Origin: Pseudomonadota bacterium
GTDB lineage: Bacteria > Myxococcota > Bradymonadia > UBA4248
Assembly: GCA_017613855.1 (NCBI GenBank)
Contig: JAGACY010000258.1
Coordinates: 1-15,860, forward strand
Reading direction: 5' to 3'
DNA length: 15,860 nt
Shown: positions 1 through 7,822 of the stretch, piece by piece
Layout: every line of letters begins with the position of its first letter
Numbering within the stretch: the stretch's first letter is position 1
The notes under the pieces: generated by a model
Seen by the model: only the letters and a program-made list of their open reading frames with translations
Databases searched by the model: none
What the model was told of the DNA's origin: nothing
Translations under genes and position numbers: made by a program

Positions 1-17
1 ATGCGTTTTGTTGTCAT
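1..17 (-). CDS. 5' end of a third paralogue of the Cys-rich/FG-GAP lipoprotein family (cut by the window edge)
   Basis: Read on the minus strand, the first 17 bases give ATG ACA ACA AAA CGC AT, i.e. M-T-T-K-R. Both complete lipoprotein genes to the right start M-T-T-K-H-I-Y. The upstream bases match as well: AGAGG ends 4 bases before this ATG and 5 bases before the ATG of each complete copy. Identity of both the start codons and the ribosome-binding site argues that a third family member begins here and runs off the left edge. Only five codons are visible, so nothing can be said about the rest of the protein or whether it is intact. Confidence 0.7.
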
Positions 18-63
18 AGAACCTCTGTTTTTCATCATGTTCGATGGGTGATTATGATTTGTC

Positions 64-168
64 AGGGGGCAGTCGCCCCCTGCGGCGCTATTCCAAAGCC
101 GAGACGTTTCATGAAACGTGTCGGTTTTGGAATACGCGCCTACCCCCACTGCGGGGCGTCGCCCCGCA
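64..168. repeat. Cluster of three palindromic stem-loops (REP/MITE-like)
   Basis: There are three consecutive inverted repeats. The first, 64-70 with 75-81, is a perfect 7-bp stem (AGGGGGC/GCCCCCT) with a 4-base loop. The second, 90-110 with 113-133, has 21-base arms centred on AT with 19 Watson-Crick pairs, one G-T pair and one mismatch; its core GTTTCATGAAAC is a perfect palindrome. The third, 150-157 with 161-168, is a perfect 8-bp stem (TGCGGGGC/GCCCCGCA) with a 3-base loop. The arrangement, a long central palindrome flanked by two GC stems, resembles a dispersed REP or small non-autonomous element. Only one copy is visible here, so mobility is inferred. Confidence 0.6.
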
Positions 169-322
169 ACGCCCCATGCACGCTCTTTTTTCTATTTTCT
201 TTCCAAAAGCAAACTACCCCTACGGCATTTTAGCGTCCATGCGGGTAAAAAGAAAGTATCCATAGAAAAAAGTCTTTTGCAGTCGATCATTGGCAGGCAG
301 CCGTGCAATGGTATTCTCAAAC

Positions 323-353
323 AGTTGTGACGCCCTGCTGGGGCGTCACAACT
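323..353 (-). terminator. 13-bp perfect hairpin downstream of the first complete lipoprotein gene
   Basis: Arms 323-335 and 341-353 are perfectly complementary (AGTTGTGACGCCC against its complement) around a 5-base loop. The structure starts 28 bases past the stop codon of the minus-strand lipoprotein gene. No T-run follows on either strand, so it is not a textbook intrinsic terminator. It may instead cap the 3' end of the mRNA or act with a factor. Confidence 0.45.
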
Positions 354-380
354 AGCCATGCATAATGAGTCATATTCCCG

Positions 381-3300
381 TTAATTGATGATGGTAATTG
401 CAGAATTACATTCATCCACCTCAATGACATCCGTATTGTTGTCATTGTTGCATTCGACGGTGCTTGCATTGCCATATTCATCGAGATTGGTCACCATGAT
501 GACTTTTTTGCCCGCCATGCTCTTGAGTTCTTCCTCTGATACTTCGCAGCCGACCTGACCGCATTTTCCCACGTCAACAATCGTATTGGTGTAGGAGGTA
601 CAAATGGTTTTCCCCCGATGATCCTCGGCGTTTTCATCATAATAGAAGAATGTTGCCGGCAATTTCTGGGCAACTGGTTTGGTGCCGCGATTGCAGAGAT
701 TACCACTGATGACATGACGGCCGTCTTCGGTTTTGCCGCAAATCGAACCGGCAATAAAACGTCCCGTAATATCAGGAACCGTTCCGGCCCCGTATTTTCC
801 CTGACGGTTCATACGGTAATTGTTGTACACAGGCCGGTTATCCGAATTTTTGGAAAGCCAGTTCATTAGCCATTGCGCAGGTGTTGGTGTCTTGCCATTG
901 TCTTCGATATTAATGATATTATAGGAATGCTGGTTCCAGATATTGCGTGACGAGACCCAGCGGTCGAGACGATCTCTGAAGATCATGAGATCCGCAATGC
1001 CCAAATCGGTCGTTTTTCTCGTTGCCCGGCAGACTTTATATTCACCGGCGTAACCATCGGGGCGTGTACCCAAATCTTTGACGAGTTTTCGCGTCGTATT
1101 GTCACTATTGACCATCATGCCAACCTGAGGATGGATGGGTTCGGCGCATACGTACTGTGTCAAGATTTCATTGGTGCCCTGCTTGTACTGTGTATTGCAT
1201 TCACTGTCCTCGGTACAGGTGCAGAAACCGAGGGTTTTATTGCAATTTTTCTGAGAGGGGCAGTCCTCGTCATCTTCACACCGAATGCCTTCGTGAATCG
1301 GATCGACGCAGTTGGAGGTGCCGGGATTACTGGGATTGGCCGAAACTTTTTTATCATCATAACACGCGGCATTCGTATCAGATCCCATCAATATTTCGGT
1401 GCTGCCATCGCCATCGATATCGGCAACGACAGGTGCTTCGAATGATGTACTCGAAGACCGTTTTGCACTAAAAAGTACTTTACCCGTTTTGCCATCATAG
1501 ACGCGCGTAAAGCATTCATCCGCATAGACGGCCTCGGTTTGTCCGTCGCCATCGAAGTCGAAAAGCGATGAGCCGGTGACTCCCGAGGATTCATCCTGAC
1601 TCCAGCGTTCCCATAAAACATATTTGTCGGCGCATTTGTCCGCTTCGTATCCAGTGCACAGCGGATCGTAAACGCCAAAAAATCCCGAAGAAGCCACGCC
1701 AATTTCGGGCAGACCATCATTATCAAAATCGCCGATGGTGAGGGGACCGCCGAGAGCACCTTTTCCCGTCATGATGGATGGCATTAAAGTCGCGTGCATG
1801 ACATCCTGGGTATCGAAGGTACCATCTCCCTTAGGTATCAGGGCATAAATGAAAACATTGCCTCCGCTGCTGGATACGATTTCTGGATAACCATCCAATG
1901 TCTTGAAATCGAAACTGGCCGGTTCGGATCCGGGCGTGCCAAAATCTGCGTAAGCTTTGTAGGTATGTCCGGGTATTTTCGCAATGGTATCCCATGATTT
2001 GGATGTCTTGTTCCATTTGAGGACGGAATCGTTGATAACGAGTGTGGCTACGCCTTCGCTGTTTCGATCAAAATTGCCGATGGCACCATTGCCTCCGACT
2101 TTACCCTTATAAATAAATGTTCCATCCTGCCCGTTGACAACAGCCGTTCCCCACACGACTTCCGGTTTGCCATCGCCATCGACATCATACACATTGACAT
2201 AATTGTTAGCCCCTGTGATTTCCTCGGATTCCCACATAATTTTATGGGCCTGTTTCTCTTTGTCCCATGTATAGGCTGCCAGTTTCCACTGGTTGGTGAT
2301 GGTGATAAATTCCATCAAACCGTCGCCGTCGAGATCTGCGGCAGCAGGCTGATTATTGCCTTGATACATCACCTGATTATAACCAATCGATTCGAGGGTC
2401 TCACAGGTTTCGGGATTGATAAAGCGAATCGTTCCCTGAAAAGAGTCTTTGGGATAGGTATCTGCCCAGGCATTGCGCGCATAATAGGAGAAAAATGCCA
2501 CGACGGTACTGAGTCCGGCTTTGTTGCCAAAATGTCCTACAAGGGGAGGCATTTCTACTTTTGCTGAATTCGGATAGGCATCGGCTGGCGGTTGCCATCG
2601 GCATTGGACCTGCGCTTCGAAAATACCGGGTTTTGTCTTGTAACGGCAGCTTTCATCATGGGTGATTTTGTCATCATAAGGAATGCAGTTTCCCTTGGCA
2701 CCGCATGAATCCTCCAGGCAACAGAAAGAGTCTTTTTCGGTGCAGTCAGCAGTTTGGGTGCATTCCTTGCCAAGCGGTGTGCATTTGGCATTTTTGCAAA
2801 TCAGGCCTGTATCGCAAACCAGATAATTGCTTTCATCACAGGATTCATCTTCCTTTTTGATGGTTTGACATTTGTTTTCCACACACGTCAGGCCTTCGTT
2901 GCACAATTTGTAGCTATTGCACTCATTTCCTGATTGAATGTTGTATTCTACGAGCCGACAGAACCCTTCGACGCACATCATGCCATTTTCCTGGTCGCAG
3001 ACATGCAGCGTATCTTCGGGATTGCATTCTGCATCCTGACTGAGTACTTCATAACAGACCCCCATGCACTCGTACCCTGCTTCGCAATAGGCATCGAGGC
3101 CGCAGGTCTCTCCAAGATTGACATAATGGCCGCATAGACCGTCCGACATGCAGGTGAGATTGTCACCTTGATCTGCACAATCTTCGTCACTTTGGCATGA
3201 TCCATCCCCCGGCCCGGGTATATTCTTTGGTTCACAATGACCGCTGACGCAGGATTGGTTCTCATTGCACTCCGAATCTGTGGTGCATTCGGGAACTGGC

Positions 3301-3626
3301 GTCTTATCTTCACATTTGCCTTCATTGCAGACTTGTTCGCCAGAACACTCCGAATCTTTGGTACATTTGGTGTCTGCCGGAGGATTGTCTTCGCATTTGC
3401 CCTCATGACAGACCTGACCGCCCAAACAATCCAAATCCTTTTGGCACTCTTTCTGAGTAGGTTCGTCCGCCTGACATGTCCCCATCATACACTTTCCGGA
3501 ATCACATTCCGAATCGCTTGTGCATCCGACTTGCGACGCATTGCCGTCTTTTTTGGAGTCATCGCTGCAGCCGTAGAGTGAAAGTACACCGAGAAGGGCA
3601 ATGGTATAGATGTGTTTTGTAGTCAT
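381..3626 (-). CDS. Secreted Cys-rich/FG-GAP repeat lipoprotein, paralogue 1 (1081 aa)
   Basis: Predicted lipid-anchored envelope protein; function unknown. The chosen ATG (3626) starts M-T-T-K-H-I-Y, has AGAGG 5 bases upstream and is the start shared with both paralogues; a 15-codon upstream extension would precede the signal peptide. The lipobox is S-L-Y-G-C with Cys20 lipidated. Residues about 29-320 hold some ten short cysteine modules of the form C-T-x-D-S-E-C-x5-C-x4-C, similar to repeats called Dickkopf-like in bacterial databases. Residues about 400-745 carry FG-GAP/VCBS-type repeats with calcium-loop motifs (DLDGDG about 430, DVDGDG about 482, DFDNDG about 634, DFDGDG about 689, DIDGDG about 736), suggesting a beta-propeller. 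A second small Cys cluster follows (I-R-C-E-D-D-E-D-C), then a WNQHSYNI block near 890 and a CARDB/Ig-like C-terminal domain (about 955-1045). It lies 80 bp after the next paralogue with no terminator between, so co-transcription is likely. An adhesion or surface-binding role is inference. Confidence 0.9.
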   Translation of the reverse strand: MTTKHIYTIALLGVLSLYGCSDDSKKDGNASQVGCTSDSECDSGKCMMGTCQADEPTQKECQKDLDCLGGQVCHEGKCEDNPPADTKCTKDSECSGEQVCNEGKCEDKTPVPECTTDSECNENQSCVSGHCEPKNIPGPGDGSCQSDEDCADQGDNLTCMSDGLCGHYVNLGETCGLDAYCEAGYECMGVCYEVLSQDAECNPEDTLHVCDQENGMMCVEGFCRLVEYNIQSGNECNSYKLCNEGLTCVENKCQTIKKEDESCDESNYLVCDTGLICKNAKCTPLGKECTQTADCTEKDSFCCLEDSCGAKGNCIPYDDKITHDESCRYKTKPGIFEAQVQCRWQPPADAYPNSAKVEMPPLVGHFGNKAGLSTVVAFFSYYARNAWADTYPKDSFQGTIRFINPETCETLESIGYNQVMYQGNNQPAAADLDGDGLMEFITITNQWKLAAYTWDKEKQAHKIMWESEEITGANNYVNVYDVDGDGKPEVVWGTAVVNGQDGTFIYKGKVGGNGAIGNFDRNSEGVATLVINDSVLKWNKTSKSWDTIAKIPGHTYKAYADFGTPGSEPASFDFKTLDGYPEIVSSSGGNVFIYALIPKGDGTFDTQDVMHATLMPSIMTGKGALGGPLTIGDFDNDGLPEIGVASSGFFGVYDPLCTGYEADKCADKYVLWERWSQDESSGVTGSSLFDFDGDGQTEAVYADECFTRVYDGKTGKVLFSAKRSSSTSFEAPVVADIDGDGSTEILMGSDTNAACYDDKKVSANPSNPGTSNCVDPIHEGIRCEDDEDCPSQKNCNKTLGFCTCTEDSECNTQYKQGTNEILTQYVCAEPIHPQVGMMVNSDNTTRKLVKDLGTRPDGYAGEYKVCRATRKTTDLGIADLMIFRDRLDRWVSSRNIWNQHSYNIINIEDNGKTPTPAQWLMNWLSKNSDNRPVYNNYRMNRQGKYGAGTVPDITGRFIAGSICGKTEDGRHVISGNLCNRGTKPVAQKLPATFFYYDENAEDHRGKTICTSYTNTIVDVGKCGQVGCEVSEEELKSMAGKKVIMVTNLDEYGNASTVECNNDNNTDVIEVDECNSAITIIN

Positions 3627-3706
3627 AAAAACCTCTGTTAATGGCAAATGATGAGTTTTCAGCGACAGCACATGGCTTTAGTGTTCATTCTTGGATAGAC
3701 TAGGCA

Positions 3707-6700
3707 TCAGTTAATGATAGTGATTTCAGAATTACATTCATCTACCTGAATGTAATCGGTATTGTTATCGGTATTGCATTCGACGGTACTGGCATTGCCA
3801 TTTTCGTTGAGGTTCGTCACCATCAGAACTTTCTTGCCTGCGAGATTTGCAAGTTCTTCTTCGCTGACTTCGCAGCCGACCTGTCCGCATTCTCCCACAC
3901 CGACGATGGTGTTGGTATATGAAGTGCAAATGATTTTACCGCGGTGATCTGCTGTATTTTCGTCATAATAGAAGAAGGTTGCCGGCAATAGCTGGGCCAC
4001 CGGTTTGGTCCCGCGGTTGCACAGTTTCCCGCTGATAACATGGCGGCCGTCTTCGGTCTTGCCGCAAATCGATCCGGCAATAAACCGGCCTGTAATATCG
4101 GGAACAGTCCCGGCACCGTATTTGCCCTGACGATTCATACGGTAATTATTGTACACAGGACGGTTGTCCGACGCCTTTAAAAGCCAGTTTGCAAGCCATT
4201 GTGCCGGTGTCGGCGTCTTGCCATTGTCTTCGATATTGATAATGTTATAGGTGTGCTGGTTCCACATAGCACGCGACGAAACCCAGCGGTCGAGACGATC
4301 TTTGTAAATCATAAGATCCGCCACACCAATATCAGTCGTCAGACGTGTGGCCCGACAGACTTTATAGTCGTTTTCTGTCCATCCCGCAGGACGTGTACCC
4401 AGTTTTGTTCCCATTGTACGCGAACTGCCGTTGGATGGATTTGTCATAAAGCCAACATTGGAATCGATGGGCGGCGCACACACATACTGTTTGAGGATTG
4501 CACTTGGATTCCTGGGGGCAAACTGCGTATTACAATCGCTGTCCGATTCACATGTACACAGACCAATGGTGGTATTGCAATTTTTGCTTAACGGGCAATC
4601 CTCGTCAGCTTCGCAGCGAATTCCTTCGTGAATTGGATCGACGCAATTGGATTTTCCCGGGGAAGTGGGATCGATCTTCGAACCGGAATCATCGGCACAT
4701 TTGTGGTTATTATCAGATCCCATCAGAATTTCCGCACTGCCATCGTTATCAATGTCAGCAATGACTGGTGCTTCATACGATGTTCCCGAAGATCGTTTCG
4801 CGCTGAAAAGCACGTGCCCTGTTTTACCGTCATAAACGCGCGTAAAGCATTCATCCGCATAGACAGCTTCTGTCTGCCCGTCGCCGTCAAAGTCAAACAG
4901 GGATGATCCCGTCACCCCCGAAGATTCATCCTGGCTCCACCGTTCCCAAAGAACGTGCTTATCAGCACATTTGCCGGCTTCATATCCGGTACACTGCGGA
5001 TCATAAACGCCAAAGTAACCAGCGGATGCCACGCCGATTTCCGGCAATCCGTCACTGTCAAAGTCACCAATCGTAATGGGACCGCCTTTCGAGAAGCCTT
5101 TGACATCCATCAAAGTCTGAACGTCGTATGTTCCCGGGTTATTTTCAACGAGTGCATAGAGCTGAAGCCGATTTGAACCACCAGAAACAATTTCAGGCTT
5201 GCCGTCCAGCTTGGTATAATCGAAAGCTTCTGGGGTTTGACCAGGAGTGCCGAAATCGGCATAAGCTTTAAATGGAAGTTCAGCCGGCAGGGTTGCTACC
5301 TTTTTCCAGGTTTTGTTGTCGTTATCCCATTTAGATACGGACGATTTGTAGATAATTGTTGCAGCCCCGCTGGAATCGCCATCCAAAATCCCAATGGCAC
5401 TGTTGTGGATCAATGCACTGTCACCGGCAAATATTGTTTCGCCAGTCTGGCCATTGACGACAGTATTGCCGACAATTACTTCAGGATTGCCGTCTCCATT
5501 GACGTCAAAAACGTGGATAAAATTATTCTTGGGGGAGGGATTGCTGCGATCATCGATCCCACCGTTCAAATCATTCTTCCACATCAACTTATGTTTTTTG
5601 TTGGTATCATCCCAGTTAAAGGCAATCAGATTGCCTTCACGGCTAAAGGACAGGAACTCAAGGTAACCGTCACCGTCGAGATCGCCCGATCCTGGCATAT
5701 TCTTGCCCTGACGGGCAAAACTATATCGCAGGGATTCGATGGTCTGGCAGTTTTCCGGATTGATAAAGCGAATGACAGAGGTCAGATCTTCGCTCGTTGG
5801 CGATTGTGTATCGCGCTTGGCATACGAAAATACGGCAATTACATTGTCCAGACCCGCATTGTTGGCAAAATGACCAACCAATGGCGGCATTTCTACTTTG
5901 GTCGATTTCTTCCATTCATCAGAATCCTCTGGCTGCCAGCGGCACTGAACCTGTGCCTCGAAAATACCGGGTTTTGTCTTGTAACGGCAGCTTTCATTAT
6001 GTGTAACCTTGTCATCATAAGGAATACAATGTCCCTTGGCTCCGCATGAATCCTCCAGGCAACAGAAAGAATCTTTTTCGGTGCAGTCTGCCGTCTGGGT
6101 GCATTCCTTGCCAAGCGGTGTGCATTTGGCATCTTTGCAAATCAGGCCTGTATCGCAAACCAGGTAATTGCTTTCGTCACAGGATTCATCTTCCTTCTGG
6201 ATTGACTGACATTTGCCTTCCAGGCAGGTCAGGCCGTCGCTGCACAATTTGTAGCTATTGCACTCATTTCCTGATTGAATGTTGTATTCTACGAGTCGGC
6301 ATGCCCCTTCGATACACATCATGCCATTTTCCTGGTCACAGACATGCAATGTATCATCGGGATTGCACTCGGCATCCTGGCTAAGCACTTCGTAACAAAC
6401 GCCCATGCACTCGTACCCGGCTTCACAATAGGCATCGAGGCCGCAGGTTTCTCCCAGATTGACATAGTGGCCGCATAGACCATCCGGCATGCAGGTGCGA
6501 TTCAGCTCTTGATTCGCGCAATCATCGTCACTTTGGCACGTTTCATCTCCTGGATCGGGGATAGTCTTTGATTCACAATGACCGCTGACACAGGATTGAT
6601 TCTCACCACACTCAGAATCCTGGGTACATTCGGGATCTGGTGTTTTATCTTCACATTTGCCTTGATGACAGACCTGGTCGCCCAGGCACTCCGAATCTTT

Positions 6701-6967
6701 GGTGCATTTCGTGTCTGCCGGAGGATTATCTATGCATTTCCCTTCATTGCAAACCTGATTGTTCAAACAATCCGCATCCTTTTGGCATTTTTCGGAAGTG
6801 GGCTCTTCTTTTTGGCATGTTCCGGAAATGCATTTTCCGGATTCACATTCCGAATCACTTGTGCATCCGCTGGGCGTTGCATTTGTGCCTTTTTGGGAGT
6901 CATCACTGCAGCCGTAAAGTGAAAGAACACCGAGCAGGGCGATAAGATATATGTGCTTTGTTGTCAT
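3707..6967 (-). CDS. Secreted Cys-rich/FG-GAP repeat lipoprotein, paralogue 2 (1086 aa)
   Basis: Close paralogue of the gene that follows it, with the same domain order. It has a lipobox signal peptide (S-L-Y-G-C, Cys20), about ten cysteine modules (residues 29-320) and FG-GAP-type repeats with DLDGDG (about 427), DVNGDG (about 489), DFDSDG (about 637), DFDGDG (about 689) and DIDNDG (about 737). A second Cys cluster, a WNQHTYNI block and a CARDB/Ig-like end follow. The ATG at 6967 is preceded by AGAGG with 5 bases of spacing and matches its paralogues; a 14-codon longer frame exists but would bury the signal peptide. The stop is TGA at 3707. The Cys-rich part and the last 200 residues are very similar to paralogue 1, while residues about 345-610 differ strongly and hold short insertions. 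The variable part coincides with the first propeller blades, as if the exposed face were diversifying. Function unknown; envelope location is predicted from the lipobox. Confidence 0.9.
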   Translation of the reverse strand: MTTKHIYLIALLGVLSLYGCSDDSQKGTNATPSGCTSDSECESGKCISGTCQKEEPTSEKCQKDADCLNNQVCNEGKCIDNPPADTKCTKDSECLGDQVCHQGKCEDKTPDPECTQDSECGENQSCVSGHCESKTIPDPGDETCQSDDDCANQELNRTCMPDGLCGHYVNLGETCGLDAYCEAGYECMGVCYEVLSQDAECNPDDTLHVCDQENGMMCIEGACRLVEYNIQSGNECNSYKLCSDGLTCLEGKCQSIQKEDESCDESNYLVCDTGLICKDAKCTPLGKECTQTADCTEKDSFCCLEDSCGAKGHCIPYDDKVTHNESCRYKTKPGIFEAQVQCRWQPEDSDEWKKSTKVEMPPLVGHFANNAGLDNVIAVFSYAKRDTQSPTSEDLTSVIRFINPENCQTIESLRYSFARQGKNMPGSGDLDGDGYLEFLSFSREGNLIAFNWDDTNKKHKLMWKNDLNGGIDDRSNPSPKNNFIHVFDVNGDGNPEVIVGNTVVNGQTGETIFAGDSALIHNSAIGILDGDSSGAATIIYKSSVSKWDNDNKTWKKVATLPAELPFKAYADFGTPGQTPEAFDYTKLDGKPEIVSGGSNRLQLYALVENNPGTYDVQTLMDVKGFSKGGPITIGDFDSDGLPEIGVASAGYFGVYDPQCTGYEAGKCADKHVLWERWSQDESSGVTGSSLFDFDGDGQTEAVYADECFTRVYDGKTGHVLFSAKRSSGTSYEAPVIADIDNDGSAEILMGSDNNHKCADDSGSKIDPTSPGKSNCVDPIHEGIRCEADEDCPLSKNCNTTIGLCTCESDSDCNTQFAPRNPSAILKQYVCAPPIDSNVGFMTNPSNGSSRTMGTKLGTRPAGWTENDYKVCRATRLTTDIGVADLMIYKDRLDRWVSSRAMWNQHTYNIINIEDNGKTPTPAQWLANWLLKASDNRPVYNNYRMNRQGKYGAGTVPDITGRFIAGSICGKTEDGRHVISGKLCNRGTKPVAQLLPATFFYYDENTADHRGKIICTSYTNTIVGVGECGQVGCEVSEEELANLAGKKVLMVTNLNENGNASTVECNTDNNTDYIQVDECNSEITIIN

Positions 6968-7512
6968 AGAAACCTCTGTAACCGTGCAATCTTTATTGTG
7001 AAAACACAAAATATGTCCGGCAGGATATTAGCGACACTCTGGTGAAAATAAAAGAATTGTTTAAAAACGGTTCTGTTTAAAACCCCGTAAGGGGGATCTG
7101 TTGAAACAGCGTGGATATGATTGTTTTTTAGGCTCTGTCTTTTCCTTGCTGTGATCTTGAGTGACAGAATACTTCTCTACGTTTCAAGCCAGAATTGCGA
7201 TCATTTATGCACCAAATACACACTTTCGGATTAAAGAGATTTTTTTTATTTTTTTTGGCCGTTTTTCGAAAAAATTGCCCATATATAAGTGAACCACACA
7301 TGCTCACAGAGACTCTGACTATCTCTGGGTTGTCAAGCACTCGTAGCATGTCACTGGGGATGGTCATACATAACGGGGCCCGCATACAATGCACCCATCC
7401 TGACGAGGATATTGCATTATCCGGGCAACGGCTCCATGCAAACCGACACTGGAAGCAGGTTATGATGAAAAACATCGTAACTTGGCTGAGGTGCGCCCAG
7501 TTACGTATGACT

Positions 7513-7537
7513 GGTGGAGGCGGCGGGCGGGTGGGGG
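7513..7537 (+). other. G-run tract with G-quadruplex potential
   Basis: Seven G runs follow one another within 25 bases on the plus strand (GG, GG, GG, GG, GGG, GGG, GGGGG) with 1-base spacers. The last three runs have three or more G. Two-layer quadruplexes are easily drawn; a three-layer one would need one more GGG run or a split of the last run. No gene overlaps it convincingly. Its effect, if any, is unknown. Confidence 0.4.
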
Positions 7538-7659
7538 CCCAAGGATAGATTGACTACATCTATGTGCGTTTTAAACCCACATCCAGCTGCAATACAATCG
7601 CCTTCCAACGGGGCTGCGTGTTTACGCTTCCGGGGGCTATTGCTTTGTCAATCCCTTGT

Positions 7660-7665
7660 TATAAT
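7660..7665 (+). promoter_or_regulatory. Perfect TATAAT -10 box, possible promoter of a small structured RNA
   Basis: TATAAT lies at 7660-7665 on the plus strand. The -35 region is poor: 17 bases upstream reads CTATTG, and the better TTGCTT is only 14 bases away. A start near 7672 would transcribe the three stem-loops at 7683-7765 and then run antisense into the 3' end of ftsK. This is a candidate only; a TATAAT can occur by chance in AT-rich intergenic DNA. Confidence 0.25.
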
Positions 7666-7682
7666 GCGATATTCCTGTTTTA

Positions 7683-7765
7683 CGTTTTTTTCACGAAAAA
7701 ACGAAGGGCGTATCGGCGCAGCCGATAGCCCGAAGTGCAGGCTGTATGCGCCCGACGGGCGCATA
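7683..7765. repeat. Three consecutive stem-loops downstream of ftsK
   Basis: Stem 1: 7683-7690 (CGTTTTTT) with 7696-7703, perfect 8 bp, 5-base loop. Stem 2: 7706-7717 (GGGCGTATCGGC) with 7721-7731, 11 pairs with one bulged base, loop GCA. Stem 3: 7745-7753 (TATGCGCCC) with 7757-7765, perfect 9 bp, loop GAC. Stem 3 starts 58 bases past the ftsK stop codon on the minus strand. No T-run directly follows it in that direction, so termination of ftsK here is possible but not of the standard kind. The G+C-rich stems with 3-base loops resemble those at 64-168. Confidence 0.5.
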
Positions 7766-7822
7766 AGCCGCACAAACCAAAACATATATAATATCGAGTA
7801 TGAACAGCTTATTATCTTTGGA

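Larger units (their letters stand above)
18..380. other. 363-bp intergenic region with hairpin cluster
   Basis: This gap lies between the start of the third paralogue and the end of the first complete one. It holds a row of three G+C-rich stem-loops (64-168), a stretch rich in A and T runs (about 181-290) and a 13-bp hairpin (323-353). Short open frames here have no ribosome-binding site and simply read through the inverted repeats, so I call no gene. The promoter of the third paralogue may lie here on the minus strand, but I see no clear -35/-10 pair. Confidence 0.6.
6968..7822. other. 855-bp intergenic region without a convincing gene
   Basis: This gap separates the lipoprotein array from ftsK, all on the minus strand. 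Near 6968-7110 it must hold the promoter of the lipoprotein genes, but I cannot pick one safely. From 7230 to 7270 there are long T and A runs around GGCCG. From 7128 to 7548 two overlapping open frames lie on opposite strands (115 and 117 codons); neither has a good ribosome-binding site or a recognisable protein family, and the strand ambiguity argues against both. They could be the remains of a decayed gene. A G-run tract (7513-7537) and a set of stem-loops (7683-7765) occupy the part next to ftsK. Confidence 0.55.

Noticed and set aside
44..330. Three overlapping small plus-strand frames
   Set aside because: They read through the palindrome cluster, have no ribosome-binding site, and their composition reflects the inverted repeats.
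5237..6049. 270-codon open frame on the plus strand
   Set aside because: It lies opposite the second lipoprotein gene, whose protein is conserved with its paralogue. No ribosome-binding site or known domain is seen, and no comparable frame lies opposite the same part of the paralogue. It is a by-product of codon bias.
6968..7009. Upstream ATG for the second lipoprotein (and the similar extension of the first, 3627-3671)
   Set aside because: The extensions are unrelated between paralogues, whereas the inner ATG, the AGAGG site and the signal peptide are conserved in all three copies.
7195..7548. 117-codon plus-strand frame and its 115-codon minus-strand counterpart as genes
   Set aside because: They overlap on opposite strands, lack ribosome-binding sites, and the plus frame ends in a G-run (GGGGGR) produced by the G-rich tract. 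Kept only as an unexplained segment.
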